From: an uncultured Clostridium sp.
GTDB lineage: Bacteria; Bacillota; Clostridia; Lachnospirales; Lachnospiraceae
Assembly (NCBI GenBank): GCA_900539185.1
Contig: UQBG01000012.1
Coordinates: 1 to 64,000, forward strand
Length of the DNA: 64,000 nucleotides
Direction of reading: 5' to 3'
Shown: in pieces, positions 1-9,204 of the stretch
How the letters are laid out: every line of letters starts with the position of its first letter
Numbering within the stretch: the stretch's first letter is position 1
Notes under the pieces: generated by a model
The model's input: the letters and a program-made list of their open reading frames with translations, nothing else
The model's database searches: none
Told to the model about the DNA's origin: nothing
Position numbers and translations under genes: made by a program

Positions 1-13
1 TCACACATTGTCA

Positions 14-46
14 ACAACTTTTTTTAATTTTTTTTAAAAAAGTTGT
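14..46. terminator. A/T-rich hairpin at the left edge
   Basis: Arms of the type ACAACTTTTTT and AAAAAAGTTGT flank a short T-rich loop, downstream of the leftward acetyltransferase gene. The stem is almost entirely A-T, so it is a weak terminator candidate. Nothing else is visible in the first 99 bases. Confidence 0.35.
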
Positions 47-99
47 AATTTCTTTAAAACACACTATATATAGGGGTTTACACCACATTTATATACAAG

Positions 100-696
100 T
101 TATATCTGCTTTTCTTCTATATTATATTCTCTTGCTTCGCCTGATTCTATCTTTTTTATTACTTTGCATGGATTGCCAACTGCAATGCTGTTGTCTGGTA
201 TATCTTTCACAACTACGCTTCCGCCACCTATCACAACATTATTACCTATTGTTACTCCGGGCATTACTTTTACCCCACCGCCTATCCATACGTCATTACC
301 TACATTAATAGGATAAGCATATTCCCATCCTTCATTACGGCTTGCTGCATCAACAGGGTGACCTGCTGTATAGAAACCACAGTCCGGTGCTATGAATACA
401 TTGTTACCAAATGTTACTTTCGCACAGTCGAGTATTATAAGATTATGATTAGCATAGAAATTATCACCTGCTTCTATATTATATCCGTAATCACACCAGA
501 ACGGAGCCGTTATAAAACAGTTGCTTCCGACCTTACCGAATATCTTCTTAATCATTGCAGTCTGTTCTTCCGTCTGCGATGGTCTTAATGCATTAAAGTC
601 ATAGCACTGCTCTTTACATAACATTCTGTCATTAACAAGTTCCTTTACTCCTGACTTGTATAATTGTCCACTAATCATTTTCTGTCTCTCTGTCAT
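100..696 (-). CDS. Sugar O-acetyltransferase (maltose/galactoside acetyltransferase type)
   Basis: Predicted to move an acetyl group from acetyl-CoA to a sugar hydroxyl in the cytoplasm. The protein opens with the short helical region typical of maltose acetyltransferases (residues 5-55), followed by left-handed beta-helix hexapeptide repeats (about 60-185). The TAGHP motif carries the likely catalytic His near residue 113, and the C-terminal hexapeptides read IGNNVVIGGGSVV and VGNPCKVIK. About 198 aa matches the family. I chose the internal ATG at 696, which is 9 nt from AAGGAA, over the upstream ATG at 705, which nearly touches that site. The substrate cannot be told from sequence. Single gene with terminators on both sides. 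Confidence 0.85.
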   Translation of the reverse strand: MTERQKMISGQLYKSGVKELVNDRMLCKEQCYDFNALRPSQTEEQTAMIKKIFGKVGSNCFITAPFWCDYGYNIEAGDNFYANHNLIILDCAKVTFGNNVFIAPDCGFYTAGHPVDAASRNEGWEYAYPINVGNDVWIGGGVKVMPGVTIGNNVVIGGGSVVVKDIPDNSIAVGNPCKVIKKIESGEAREYNIEEKQI

Positions 697-769
697 ATTC
701 CACATTTCCTTTATAACTTTACAAATATTGTGAATAACTTGTCTTCGCTAATGCTCATTATATCATATA

Positions 770-811
770 AAAGAAAAAGACAGCCAGAAGATTCTGACTG
801 TCTTTTTCTTT
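770..811. terminator. Bidirectional hairpin terminator
   Basis: A 14-bp perfect outer stem (AAAGAAAAAGACAG with CTGTCTTTTTCTTT) continues after one mismatch into CAGAA/TTCTG. Both flanks are T-rich when read outward. It lies downstream of the tRNA-Ser gene and upstream of the acetyltransferase, both leftward, so it most likely ends tRNA transcription. Confidence 0.7.
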
Positions 812-818
812 CTGTCAA

Positions 819-906
819 CGGAGCAGGAGGGATTTGAACCCTCGCGCCGGTTGCCCGACCTACACCCTTAGCAGGGGCGCCTCTTCAGCCTCTTGAGTAT
901 TTCTCC
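819..906 (-). tRNA. tRNA-Ser(GCT), acceptor stem with two mismatches
   Basis: An 88-nt class II tRNA. The anticodon loop reads CTGCTAA, giving anticodon GCT (AGC/AGU serine codons). The long variable arm and the T loop TTCAAAT are intact. CCA is not encoded. The 5' acceptor strand GGAGAAA faces the 3' strand CTGCTCC, leaving A5 opposite G68 and A7 opposite C66. The remainder resembles Gram-positive tRNA-Ser(GCT) closely. It may be a degenerate second copy, or it may still work. Confidence 0.85.
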
Positions 907-949
907 ATATCTGAATTACGATGACAGTATTCACTTGTGACGCCTATAT

Positions 950-978
950 AGAATAGCAAACTGGATATGATTTGTCAA
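950..978 (-). promoter_or_regulatory. Promoter of tRNA-Ser
   Basis: On the minus strand, TTGACA (978-973) and TATTCT (955-950) are separated by exactly 17 bp. The -10 box is 44 bp upstream of the first tRNA base. The remaining bases between 907 and 1027 show nothing else. Confidence 0.65.
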
Positions 979-1027
979 CTACTTTTTAGAAAATCTAAAT
1001 CTGACCATCTATATATCTATATACCAT

Positions 1028-2689
1028 CTATATCTGACTTTTCTGTAAATATAACTGATAAAACTTCTCAGCTTCTTCCGGTCTTCCGTACAGGTATCCC
1101 TGAATAAAATCCAGATCCATTTCAGATACTACATTCATTTCCTCATCCTCTTCTACACCCTCCAGACAAACCTTTATTCCCACCTTATGGCATAGTTCTA
1201 CGACTACACGGATGAAAGAAGAATCAAAACTGTTTTCCTTAATATTTCTTACAAATATTTTATCGATCTTTACAATATCTGCCGGTGCTTCCTTTAGCAA
1301 TCCTAATGATGAATAACCGGTACCAAAGTCATCCATAGCGATCTTCATTCCCATAGATCGAACCGAATCAAATACTCGCCTTAAAAGTTCCTTATCGGAA
1401 ATAAACTTACTTTCGGTTATTTCAACTATGATATTCTGATAGCTGATACCTGCATTTTCTACACAGTCTCTCATAAAGTCTACAAACTTTGGATCAAATA
1501 ACTGCAGATAAGATACATTGATACTCATACTAAACTGCGGATAAATACATACCCAGCGCCGGCACATTTCTACTGCCTGTGCAAATACCCATTTTCCAAC
1601 TGTCTGGATCATATCGGTTTTCTCTAATAAAGGAACAAACTCTACCGGTGATACCTTTCCGTATTTATCACAACTCCACCGTAACAGTGCCTCTGCTCCT
1701 TTTAATACCTTTGTATCTGCATATACCTGTGGCTGAAAATTTAATTCAAATCCTTCAAAGTTGTTCTCGATTGCATTTCGAAGAAGTTCGATCAGTTCCA
1801 GCTCCCGCTCCTTATATTTCAGAAATTCCGGTCGGAACTTGACCATATGATTCTTTCCCTGACGCTTTACAACGGTCATGCCTACCTTCAAAGACTTTAC
1901 AAAGTCCTCATAGCTTTTATTATCCTCATACTCATAGTAGGTAGCTGAAAAAGTACAATAATACCGCTTTCCCTGTATGGCCTTCTGAGTAGCATAATGA
2001 TTGGAAAGCCGAGTATAAAATGTTTCAGCCTCGCCTTCCTGCGGATTCTGTATTACAATTGCAAATTCATCACCGTCTAATCGATAAACAGAAGCATTTC
2101 CGTCCAGCCTGCTCTGAATGTAAATTCCTAATGCCCGTAACACATTATCACCAAATACCTGATCATATAATTCATTGATATGATGAAAATCATCAATATT
2201 CAACAAAAGCACTCCAAACGGAACCTTCTCCTGCATCTGCTTCTTTACCTGTTCACGAAACGCATACTTATTCAAAATACCGGTTATATGATCGATCTGA
2301 TTCTGTCTTCCCATATTTTGAATGATTCCGGCCAGCATATCCGGTGTACCATCCTCATGCGTTATCATAGACACCCTGCTTTCCAGCCATGTCCATTGAT
2401 CTGCGTAATTTTTTACCCGGTACTGTAGATTTAAAATCTGCGTTTTGTGTTCCAGTAAACTATTCAAATGATCGATATATTTATTTCGATCCTCTTCATG
2501 GATTCGTTCTGTCCATATATCAAAATATTGCGTACAATAGTCTCCAGGTAATCGAAATTCTTCTACAAAATCATCTGGCAGTTTTACTTCATACCCCTCC
2601 GGTCCATAATTGCACACAAACACATAGCCATCCACGCTATTGCACATTGCCTGATAAAAGCTATTCCCCTTCCATGTGTTTGCTACCAT
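1028..2689 (-). CDS. PAS-GGDEF-EAL cyclic di-GMP protein
   Basis: A cytoplasmic signalling protein of 553 aa with no membrane segment. A PAS-like sensor fold covers about residues 20-125, a GGDEF domain about 130-285 and an EAL domain about 305-545. The GGDEF signature reads DGDEF (205-209), so its first Gly is replaced and cyclase activity is uncertain. The EAL domain keeps EALLRW (333-338), an Asn in INVSY, ITES, DDFGTGYSSL, KIDK and EGVE, the residues needed for metal binding and hydrolysis. It is therefore more likely a c-di-GMP phosphodiesterase with a regulatory GGDEF domain. It lies 45 bp after fumarase beta on the same strand and may share its transcript. Confidence 0.88.
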   Translation of the reverse strand: MVANTWKGNSFYQAMCNSVDGYVFVCNYGPEGYEVKLPDDFVEEFRLPGDYCTQYFDIWTERIHEEDRNKYIDHLNSLLEHKTQILNLQYRVKNYADQWTWLESRVSMITHEDGTPDMLAGIIQNMGRQNQIDHITGILNKYAFREQVKKQMQEKVPFGVLLLNIDDFHHINELYDQVFGDNVLRALGIYIQSRLDGNASVYRLDGDEFAIVIQNPQEGEAETFYTRLSNHYATQKAIQGKRYYCTFSATYYEYEDNKSYEDFVKSLKVGMTVVKRQGKNHMVKFRPEFLKYKERELELIELLRNAIENNFEGFELNFQPQVYADTKVLKGAEALLRWSCDKYGKVSPVEFVPLLEKTDMIQTVGKWVFAQAVEMCRRWVCIYPQFSMSINVSYLQLFDPKFVDFMRDCVENAGISYQNIIVEITESKFISDKELLRRVFDSVRSMGMKIAMDDFGTGYSSLGLLKEAPADIVKIDKIFVRNIKENSFDSSFIRVVVELCHKVGIKVCLEGVEEDEEMNVVSEMDLDFIQGYLYGRPEEAEKFYQLYLQKSQI

Positions 2690-2734
2690 TTTTTTCCTCT
2701 CTTTCCCTTTCTATACAACTATATAAACTACTTA

Positions 2735-3298
2735 TTACTCCAATCCATGCGATACTCTGTAGTCATAAACGGCTGTTTCATACATATTATTTCCTGCACT
2801 GTCTGCTACTACAATCACCGGCAGATTCTCTACCTCTAATTTACGAATCGCCTCTGTTCCCAGATCCTCATATGCGATTACTTCTGCCTGTTTAATACAT
2901 TTTGACAGAAGCGCTCCCGCTCCACCGACTGCGGCAAAATATACACAGCCTTCTTCCTGCATGGTTTCCAATACCTGCGGAGATCTCTTTCCCTTGCCTA
3001 TCATACCACGTAGTCCATGTTTCATCAATAATGGTGCATATTTATCCATTCTGGAACTGGTGGTCGGCCCTGCAGAGCCAATGACCTGTCCTTCTCTGGC
3101 CGGTGTAGGTCCAAGGTAATAAATAATCTGATTTTCCAGATTGATCGGAGGCTGCTGCCCTTGCTGCATTGCCTCGTACATACGCTTATGTGCGGCATCT
3201 CTTGCTGTATAGATTGTCCCTGTTATATAGACATAATCTCCGGCATGAAGATCCTTTACTTCTTCTTTTGTAATTGGTACACTGATATGCTTATCCAT
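2735..3298 (-). CDS. fumB: Fumarate hydratase class I, beta subunit
   Basis: The C-terminal half of the oxygen-sensitive [4Fe-4S] fumarase, interconverting fumarate and malate. In many anaerobes the enzyme is split into two genes, as here. The 187-aa protein has the family core, including GPTTSSRMD, the glycine-rich GKGKRS region, YFAAVGGAGALL and EAIRKLEVENLPVIV. It starts 71 bp after the alpha gene, with GAGG upstream of ATG. L-tartrate dehydratase beta is a close relative and cannot be fully excluded. Within the window this reaction would belong to the reductive branch of an incomplete citrate cycle (inference). Confidence 0.9.
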   Translation of the reverse strand: MDKHISVPITKEEVKDLHAGDYVYITGTIYTARDAAHKRMYEAMQQGQQPPINLENQIIYYLGPTPAREGQVIGSAGPTTSSRMDKYAPLLMKHGLRGMIGKGKRSPQVLETMQEEGCVYFAAVGGAGALLSKCIKQAEVIAYEDLGTEAIRKLEVENLPVIVVADSAGNNMYETAVYDYRVSHGLE

Positions 3299-3369
3299 AA
3301 TTAAGCCTCTTTATCCTTCTATTATCTTTTATCATTTATATCTTTGATAAAGTTCCGTAGTTATCTGTT

Positions 3370-4212
3370 TTACAATACTCGTTTCACATGGCGGTTTACA
3401 TGACAACAGATATTGACTGCCAACGGCATCCCGGCAATATGTGTTGGATAGGTTTCTATATTAACAGCCAGTGCTGTCGTCTTTCCACCCAGTCCACCCG
3501 GTCCGATTCCCAAATGGTTAATTTCCCGCAACAGTTCTTCTTCCAGCTTACGGATATGCGGAAGTTTAGAATGTTCTTCGGTATTTCTGGTAAGTGCTGT
3601 CTTCGCCAAAATTGCACTTTTTTCAAAGTCTCCACCCAATCCGACTCCTACTACCATAGGTGGACATGCATTTGGTCCTGCATCCCGGACAGCCTGTAAT
3701 ACAGATGCTTTGATGCCTTCTTCACCGTCTGCCGGTTTTAGCATAAATATTCGACTCATATTTTCACTTCCGAATCCCTTCGGTGCAATGAGTATCTCCA
3801 GATTTTCACCCGGTACAATATCATAGTGAATAATTGCCGGCGTATTATCTTTTGTATTTTCCCGGATCAAAGGATCCTTTACAACAGATTTTCTTAAATA
3901 ACCGTCTGTATATCCCTGTCGAACACCTTCGTTTATTGCATCCGTCAGATTCATTCCTTCTATATGTACATCCTGCCCCAGTTTTACGAAAACGATTGCC
4001 ATTCCCGTATCCTGACAAATCGGTATTTCATCCTCTTCTGCAATCTGCATATTTTCACATAACTGTCCCAGTATCTGCTTTCCGATTGCACTATCTTCCT
4101 CCTCTGCTGCCTGCTTGATCTTCTGTTCCATATCCGGAGACAGTTTCCGATTCGCTTCTATACACATTTCTTTGACTGTCTGTATAATGCAATCCGTATT
4201 TATCACTTTCAT
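3370..4212 (-). CDS. fumA: Fumarate hydratase class I, alpha subunit
   Basis: The 280-aa iron-sulfur subunit that pairs with the beta subunit just downstream. Candidate cluster ligands are Cys66 (PICQDTG), Cys183 (NACPPMVVG) and one of Cys269/Cys270 (NICCH), matching the three conserved cysteines of the family. The segment GIGPGGLGGKTTALAV (236-251) is also characteristic. The start follows AAAGGAG. A 69-aa membrane protein lies 18 bp upstream and is probably cotranscribed. The tartrate dehydratase alpha family is related, but the absence of any tartrate genes favours fumarase. Confidence 0.9.
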   Translation of the reverse strand: MKVINTDCIIQTVKEMCIEANRKLSPDMEQKIKQAAEEEDSAIGKQILGQLCENMQIAEEDEIPICQDTGMAIVFVKLGQDVHIEGMNLTDAINEGVRQGYTDGYLRKSVVKDPLIRENTKDNTPAIIHYDIVPGENLEILIAPKGFGSENMSRIFMLKPADGEEGIKASVLQAVRDAGPNACPPMVVGVGLGGDFEKSAILAKTALTRNTEEHSKLPHIRKLEEELLREINHLGIGPGGLGGKTTALAVNIETYPTHIAGMPLAVNICCHVNRHVKRVL

Positions 4213-4230
4213 CTGTATTATTCTCCTTTG

Positions 4231-4440
4231 TCAATCACCAAATAGTTGTTCCTCATCACTGATCTCTTCTGCAAAATATGAATGTCCCTTTTTTCTGCGA
4301 ATGAAATCCGACAATTTAAATAACAACCATACAATCAGCAGTATTACAAATAAAGCTGCTATTCCTGCCACAATATATAATACGACTCCGTTCAGACTAT
4401 CTGTGATTCCAAAAACATCAAAAAATTTCTTAAAGTCCAT
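4231..4440 (-). CDS. Small single-span membrane protein upstream of fumarase
   Basis: A 69-aa protein of unknown function. One strong hydrophobic segment covers about residues 19-43 (from VVLYIVAGIAAL to IVWLLF). A basic RRKK patch at about 49-52 follows, and the tail is acidic (EEISDEEQ). The positive patch suggests that the C-terminal tail is cytoplasmic. It has a strong GGGGG-type ribosome site and sits 18 bp before the fumarase alpha gene, behind a plausible promoter. I do not recognise a family. Its position suggests it is the first gene of the fumarase transcript. Confidence 0.7.
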   Translation of the reverse strand: MDFKKFFDVFGITDSLNGVVLYIVAGIAALFVILLIVWLLFKLSDFIRRKKGHSYFAEEISDEEQLFGD

Positions 4441-4509
4441 ATTATAATCCCCCTTTCACCCATTCTTTTGTCTATATACCTTCTTTACCCACGTTTCCAA
4501 TTAAGTTTT

Positions 4510-4538
4510 ATTATAACATTTCTGTTTTTCCCACACAA
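4510..4538 (-). promoter_or_regulatory. Possible promoter for the fumarase group
   Basis: On the minus strand, TTGTGT (4538-4533) and TATAAT (4515-4510) have a 17-bp spacer, 70 bp before the 69-aa gene. The -10 box is perfect and the -35 box is weak. Confidence 0.4.
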
Positions 4539-4607
4539 TTCACTTTATTTACAATAATTCTGCACTTTTTATAATAGTTTCAACATATTCCATTGATATT
4601 TGACAAT

Positions 4608-4645
4608 AAAAGAAAGAAAAGGAAGCAGAAAGATCACCTGCTTCC
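4608..4645 (-). terminator. Terminator after gyrA
   Basis: The stem GGAAGCAG/CTGCTTCC has a 9-nt loop. On the minus strand it is followed by TTTTCTTTC, giving a standard rho-independent terminator about 50 bp after the gyrA stop codon. Confidence 0.75.
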
Positions 4646-4694
4646 CTTCTATCGCTTGCTTATCATTACAATCATCATTGCAATGATTCCCGTA

Positions 4695-7265
4695 TTATTC
4701 CTCTGTTGGATTCTCGTCTGCTTCCTCAGGAATATCATCAACTGCTTCCTCTACAGTTCCTACATCCTGTTCTTCTGCTAACTGAGACTCCAGATTCCTG
4801 ATATCTGCTTCCGGATCACTGTCACGCACCTTCGCTACACTTGCTACATGAATATTATTCTCGGTATCCATGTTAATCAGCTTAACTCCGGATGTTACAC
4901 GACTTAACTGTGAAATATCCTTACAGTATAAACGGATCACAATACCTTCTGTAGAAATCAGCATAATCTCATTATCTTCGTTTACAGCCTTTACTCCTAC
5001 TACATTTCCGGTCTTTTCATTGATCTTATAACACTTAACGCCCTTACCGCCACGATTCTGCGGAGTAAATTCATCCATAGAGGTACGCTTACCCATACCA
5101 TTTTCTGATACGATCAAAAGATCTTCTCCCTGCGTATCCATCTGCATTCCGACTACTTCATCTCCGGCACTTAAGTTCATACCCTTAACACCCATAGAAG
5201 TACGTCCTGTGCTTCTGACATCCTTTTCTAAGAACCGGATACACATACCCAGCTTTGATACTAAAAGGATCTCTTTTTTATTGTTGGTTGACTTTACTTC
5301 GATCAGTTCATCTCCGTCTCGAAGTGTAATCGCAGCCAGACCATTCTTTCGAATATTCTGGAACTCTACGATCGGTGTCTTTTTAACCATACCATTCTTT
5401 GTTGCCATGAACAGATATCTTCCAGGTTTAAATTCCCGAATCGGAATTACGGCTGTAATCTTCTCATTTGGAAGCATCTGAAGCAGATTTACGATTGCTG
5501 TTCCTCTGGCTGTTCTGCCTGATTCCGGTATTTCATATGCTTTTAACCGGTATACGCGACCCATGTTGGTAAAGAACATGATAAAATGATGTGTAGTTGT
5601 CATGATCAGTTCTTCGATAAAGTCGTCCTCAATCGTCTGCATACCCTTGATTCCCTTACCGCCTCGATTCTGAGACCGGAAGTTATCAATGGTCATACGC
5701 TTGATATATCCCAGCTTTGTCATTGCAATCACTGTATTTTCCCGCTTGATCAGTTCCTCATCGGTAATATCATCCTCATCCGGTCCGATTGCGGTTCTTC
5801 GATCATCTCCGTATTTTGTGGAAATGATCAACAGCTCTTCCTTGATAACACCTAACAGCTTTTTCTCATCTGCCAGAATTGCCTTTAATTCTGCGATTCT
5901 CTCTATCAGCTCTCGATACTCATTCTCGATCTTATCGCGTTCCAGACCTGTCAGCGCACGCAGACGCATATCTACGATAGCCTGTGACTGTGCATCCGAT
6001 AATCCGAATTCTTCCATCAGCTTTTCTTTTGCTTCTGCTACATTTTTGGATCCCCGGATGATCTGAATCACACGTTCGATATTATCCAATGCAATCAACA
6101 AACCCTGTAAAATATGAGCACGTTCTTCTGCTTTGTTTAATTCATACTTCGTTCTTCTGGTAACGACATCCTCCTGATGCTTCAGATAGTATCCCAGCAT
6201 CTCTAACAGATTCAGAATCTTTGGCTGATTGTCTACCAGTGCCAACATAATGACACCAAAGGTATCCTGTAGCTGCGTATGCTTATACAGCTTTTTAAGA
6301 ACAATATTTGCATTTGCATCCTTCTTTAACTCGATGACAACTCGCATTCCTTCACGGGAGGACTCATCACGCAGGGCAGTGATTCCTTCGATCTTCTTAT
6401 CCTTTACCAGCTCCGCTATCTTCTGAATCAGTCTTGCCTTATTTACCATATATGGAAGCTCTGTAATAACGATTCTCTGCTTTCCGTTTGGCATAGGTTC
6501 AATATTCGAAATAGCACGAACCTTTACCTTTCCACGTCCGGTTCTATAGGCTGCATCAATCTCACTGGTTCCCAGTATCTGTGCTCCGGTTGGAAAATCC
6601 GGTCCCTTAATGATCTGAAGGATTTCTTCAATATCCGTCTCTCGATCCTCTAACACCCGGTTATCAATTATTTTTACAACTGCATCGATAACCTCACGCA
6701 GATTATGAGGTGGTATATTTGTAGCCATACCAACTGCTATACCGGATGTACCATTTACCAAAAGATTTGGAAACCGGCTTGGAAGTACGGTCGGTTCCTT
6801 CTCTGTCTCATCAAAGTTTGGTATAAAGTCTACCGTATCTTTATTAATATCCGCTAACATCTCCATGGATATCTTAGACAGTCTTGCTTCTGTATATCGC
6901 ATAGCAGCAGCGCCATCACCATCGACAGAACCAAAGTTACCGTGTCCGTCAACCAGCATGTAACGTGTATTCCATTCCTGTGCCAGCTTTACAAGTGCTT
7001 CATATATGGAACTGTCTCCATGTGGGTGATACTTACCCATGGTATCACCTACGATACGGGCACATTTACGATGTGGCTTATCCGGACCGTTATTCAACTC
7101 TATCATGGAATAAAGAATTCTTCTCTGTACCGGCTTTAGCCCATCTCTTACATCCGGCAGTGCTCTGGCTGCAATAACACTCATAGCGTAATCGATATAG
7201 TTACGTTCCATGGTCTTCTGCAGGTCTATATCATGTACTTTATCAAAGATTGTACTGTCGTCCAT
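4695..7265 (-). CDS. gyrA: DNA gyrase subunit A
   Basis: The breakage-reunion subunit of gyrase, which introduces negative supercoils with GyrB. The 856-aa length is typical. The catalytic tyrosine is Tyr124 in AAMRYTEARL. The quinolone-determining segment reads GDSSIYEAL with Ser85 and Glu89, the common sensitive-type pattern in Firmicutes. The C-terminal beta-pinwheel begins near residue 510, and its GyrA-box-type sequence QNRGGKG recurs there. The last 50 residues are strongly acidic. It is the last gene of the dnaN-yaaA-recF-gyrB-gyrA block, 17 bp after gyrB, and is followed by a terminator. Confidence 0.98.
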   Translation of the reverse strand: MDDSTIFDKVHDIDLQKTMERNYIDYAMSVIAARALPDVRDGLKPVQRRILYSMIELNNGPDKPHRKCARIVGDTMGKYHPHGDSSIYEALVKLAQEWNTRYMLVDGHGNFGSVDGDGAAAMRYTEARLSKISMEMLADINKDTVDFIPNFDETEKEPTVLPSRFPNLLVNGTSGIAVGMATNIPPHNLREVIDAVVKIIDNRVLEDRETDIEEILQIIKGPDFPTGAQILGTSEIDAAYRTGRGKVKVRAISNIEPMPNGKQRIVITELPYMVNKARLIQKIAELVKDKKIEGITALRDESSREGMRVVIELKKDANANIVLKKLYKHTQLQDTFGVIMLALVDNQPKILNLLEMLGYYLKHQEDVVTRRTKYELNKAEERAHILQGLLIALDNIERVIQIIRGSKNVAEAKEKLMEEFGLSDAQSQAIVDMRLRALTGLERDKIENEYRELIERIAELKAILADEKKLLGVIKEELLIISTKYGDDRRTAIGPDEDDITDEELIKRENTVIAMTKLGYIKRMTIDNFRSQNRGGKGIKGMQTIEDDFIEELIMTTTHHFIMFFTNMGRVYRLKAYEIPESGRTARGTAIVNLLQMLPNEKITAVIPIREFKPGRYLFMATKNGMVKKTPIVEFQNIRKNGLAAITLRDGDELIEVKSTNNKKEILLVSKLGMCIRFLEKDVRSTGRTSMGVKGMNLSAGDEVVGMQMDTQGEDLLIVSENGMGKRTSMDEFTPQNRGGKGVKCYKINEKTGNVVGVKAVNEDNEIMLISTEGIVIRLYCKDISQLSRVTSGVKLINMDTENNIHVASVAKVRDSDPEADIRNLESQLAEEQDVGTVEEAVDDIPEEADENPTEE

Positions 7266-7282
7266 CTTCTATCCTCCATTCC

Positions 7283-9193
7283 CTAAATATCCAGATTCTT
7301 AACAAATTTAGCATTTGCTTCTATGAATTCTCTTCTTGGCTCTACCTTATCACCCATCAGCGTATTAAATGTCAGATCAATTTCTGATTCATTTTCTTCA
7401 TCGATCGCTACCCGTAATAAGATTCTCTGTTCCGGATCCATGGTTGTTTCCCATAGCTGATCCGGATCCATTTCACCCAAACCCTTATACCGCTGAATCT
7501 TATTATTGGTATCTCTTCCTACTTCTTTCAGGATCTTATCCAATTCCTCATCACTGTAGGCATACCATACCTTCCGGTTCTTCTCCAGCTTATAAAGTGG
7601 TGGCTGTGCCAGGTATACATGTCCCTGACGGATCAGCTCCGGCATAAACCGATAGAAGAAGGTCAAAAGCAGTGTTGCAATATGTGCTCCATCTACATCG
7701 GCATCTGTCATAATAATGATTTTTCCGTACCGCAGCTTTGCAATATCAAAATTATCATGAATACCCGTACCAAATGCTGTGATCATAGCCTTGATTTCTT
7801 CATTTACCAATATCTTATCAATTCTGGCTTTTTCTACATTCAGAATCTTACCACGCAGTGGCAGGATTGCCTGGGTTGCTCTGTTTCTGGCTGTTTTTGC
7901 GGAACCGCCGGCGGAATCACCCTCTACGATATAAATCTCGCAGTTTTCCGGATTTGTATCGGAACAGTCAGCCAACTTACCCGGCAATGCCATATTATCT
8001 GCCAGATTACTCTTTCTGGCAACGTCTCTTGCCTTTCTGGCTGCGATTCTGGCTCTCTGTGCCAAAGCTGCTTTATTAATAATAATCTTTGCAATTGATG
8101 GATTCTGCTCCAGAAAATAGGTTAACTGTTCTGAAACAATACTTTCTACCGCACTTCTTGCTTCGGAGTTACCCAGCTTCTGCTTTGTCTGCCCTTCAAA
8201 CTGAGGGTCCTCGATCTTAATGCTGACAATAGCAGTTAGGCCTTCTCTCAGATCATCACCGGATAAATTATCTTCCTTTTCCTTTAACAGCTTATTCGTT
8301 CTGGCATAATCATTAAATACCTTTGTAATTGCACTTCTAAAACCGGTTAAGTGCATACCACCTTCCGGTGTATTAATATTATTTACAAAGCTATACGTGG
8401 ACTCATTATAAGAATCATTATGCTGAAGTGCCACTTCTACTAAAATGCCATCTTTTTCGCCTTCACAGTATATAACCTTATCATATAATGGATCCTTATG
8501 ACGGTTGATGTAAGAAACAAATTCCTTTATGCCACCTTCATAATGGAAAGTACGCTCCTTTACCGGATCTTCTCTTTTATCATTTAAATTAATCTTCAAT
8601 GCCTTTGTCAGGAATGCAGTCTCACGCAGACGTACCTTCAGGGTATCGAAGTTATAAACAGTCGTATCAAAGATCTCTGGATCCGGTTTAAATGTAACCT
8701 TGGTTCCTGTATGCTCAGAGGTTCCTACCTCTTTCAGCTTATACATAACCTTTCCTCTTTCGTACCGCTGTCTGTATACCTTTCCGTTACGGCTGACTTC
8801 TACCTCCAGCCATTCAGAAAGCGCATTTACAACAGAAGCACCTACGCCATGCAGACCACCGGATACCTTGTATCCTCCACCGCCGAACTTTCCACCGGCA
8901 TGAAGAATCGTAAATACAACTTCTACGGCCGGAATACCCGCCTTTGCCTGTATATCAACCGGAATTCCCCGGCCATTATCTACGACTGTAATAGAATTAT
9001 CTTCATTTATCGTAACATCTATGACGGAACAATATCCTGCAAGAGCTTCGTCCACTGCATTATCTACAATCTCATATACCAGATGATGTAGTCCTCGTTC
9101 AGAAGTACTTCCGATATACATACCCGGCCTTTTACGAACGGCTTCCAGACCTTCCAGTATCTGAATTTGATCAGCTCCATACTCGTTTGCCAT
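7283..9193 (-). CDS. gyrB: DNA gyrase subunit B
   Basis: The ATPase subunit of gyrase, 636 aa. The GHKL ATP-binding fold shows EIVDNAVDEA (41-50) and DNGRGIP (72-78). The lid and transducer follow, then the TOPRIM motifs EGDSAGGSAK and DADVDGAH, and the GyrB C-terminal block QRYKGLGEMDP. The start follows TAGGAGG. It lies 11 bp after recF and 17 bp before gyrA, so it is almost certainly part of one transcript. Confidence 0.98.
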   Translation of the reverse strand: MANEYGADQIQILEGLEAVRKRPGMYIGSTSERGLHHLVYEIVDNAVDEALAGYCSVIDVTINEDNSITVVDNGRGIPVDIQAKAGIPAVEVVFTILHAGGKFGGGGYKVSGGLHGVGASVVNALSEWLEVEVSRNGKVYRQRYERGKVMYKLKEVGTSEHTGTKVTFKPDPEIFDTTVYNFDTLKVRLRETAFLTKALKINLNDKREDPVKERTFHYEGGIKEFVSYINRHKDPLYDKVIYCEGEKDGILVEVALQHNDSYNESTYSFVNNINTPEGGMHLTGFRSAITKVFNDYARTNKLLKEKEDNLSGDDLREGLTAIVSIKIEDPQFEGQTKQKLGNSEARSAVESIVSEQLTYFLEQNPSIAKIIINKAALAQRARIAARKARDVARKSNLADNMALPGKLADCSDTNPENCEIYIVEGDSAGGSAKTARNRATQAILPLRGKILNVEKARIDKILVNEEIKAMITAFGTGIHDNFDIAKLRYGKIIIMTDADVDGAHIATLLLTFFYRFMPELIRQGHVYLAQPPLYKLEKNRKVWYAYSDEELDKILKEVGRDTNNKIQRYKGLGEMDPDQLWETTMDPEQRILLRVAIDEENESEIDLTFNTLMGDKVEPRREFIEANAKFVKNLDI

Positions 9194-9204
9194 TTTTCTT
9201 CCTC

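Noticed and set aside
2389..2895. A 168-codon rightward frame opposite the EAL protein and fumarase beta
   Set aside because: Antisense to two well-supported genes with no ribosome site.
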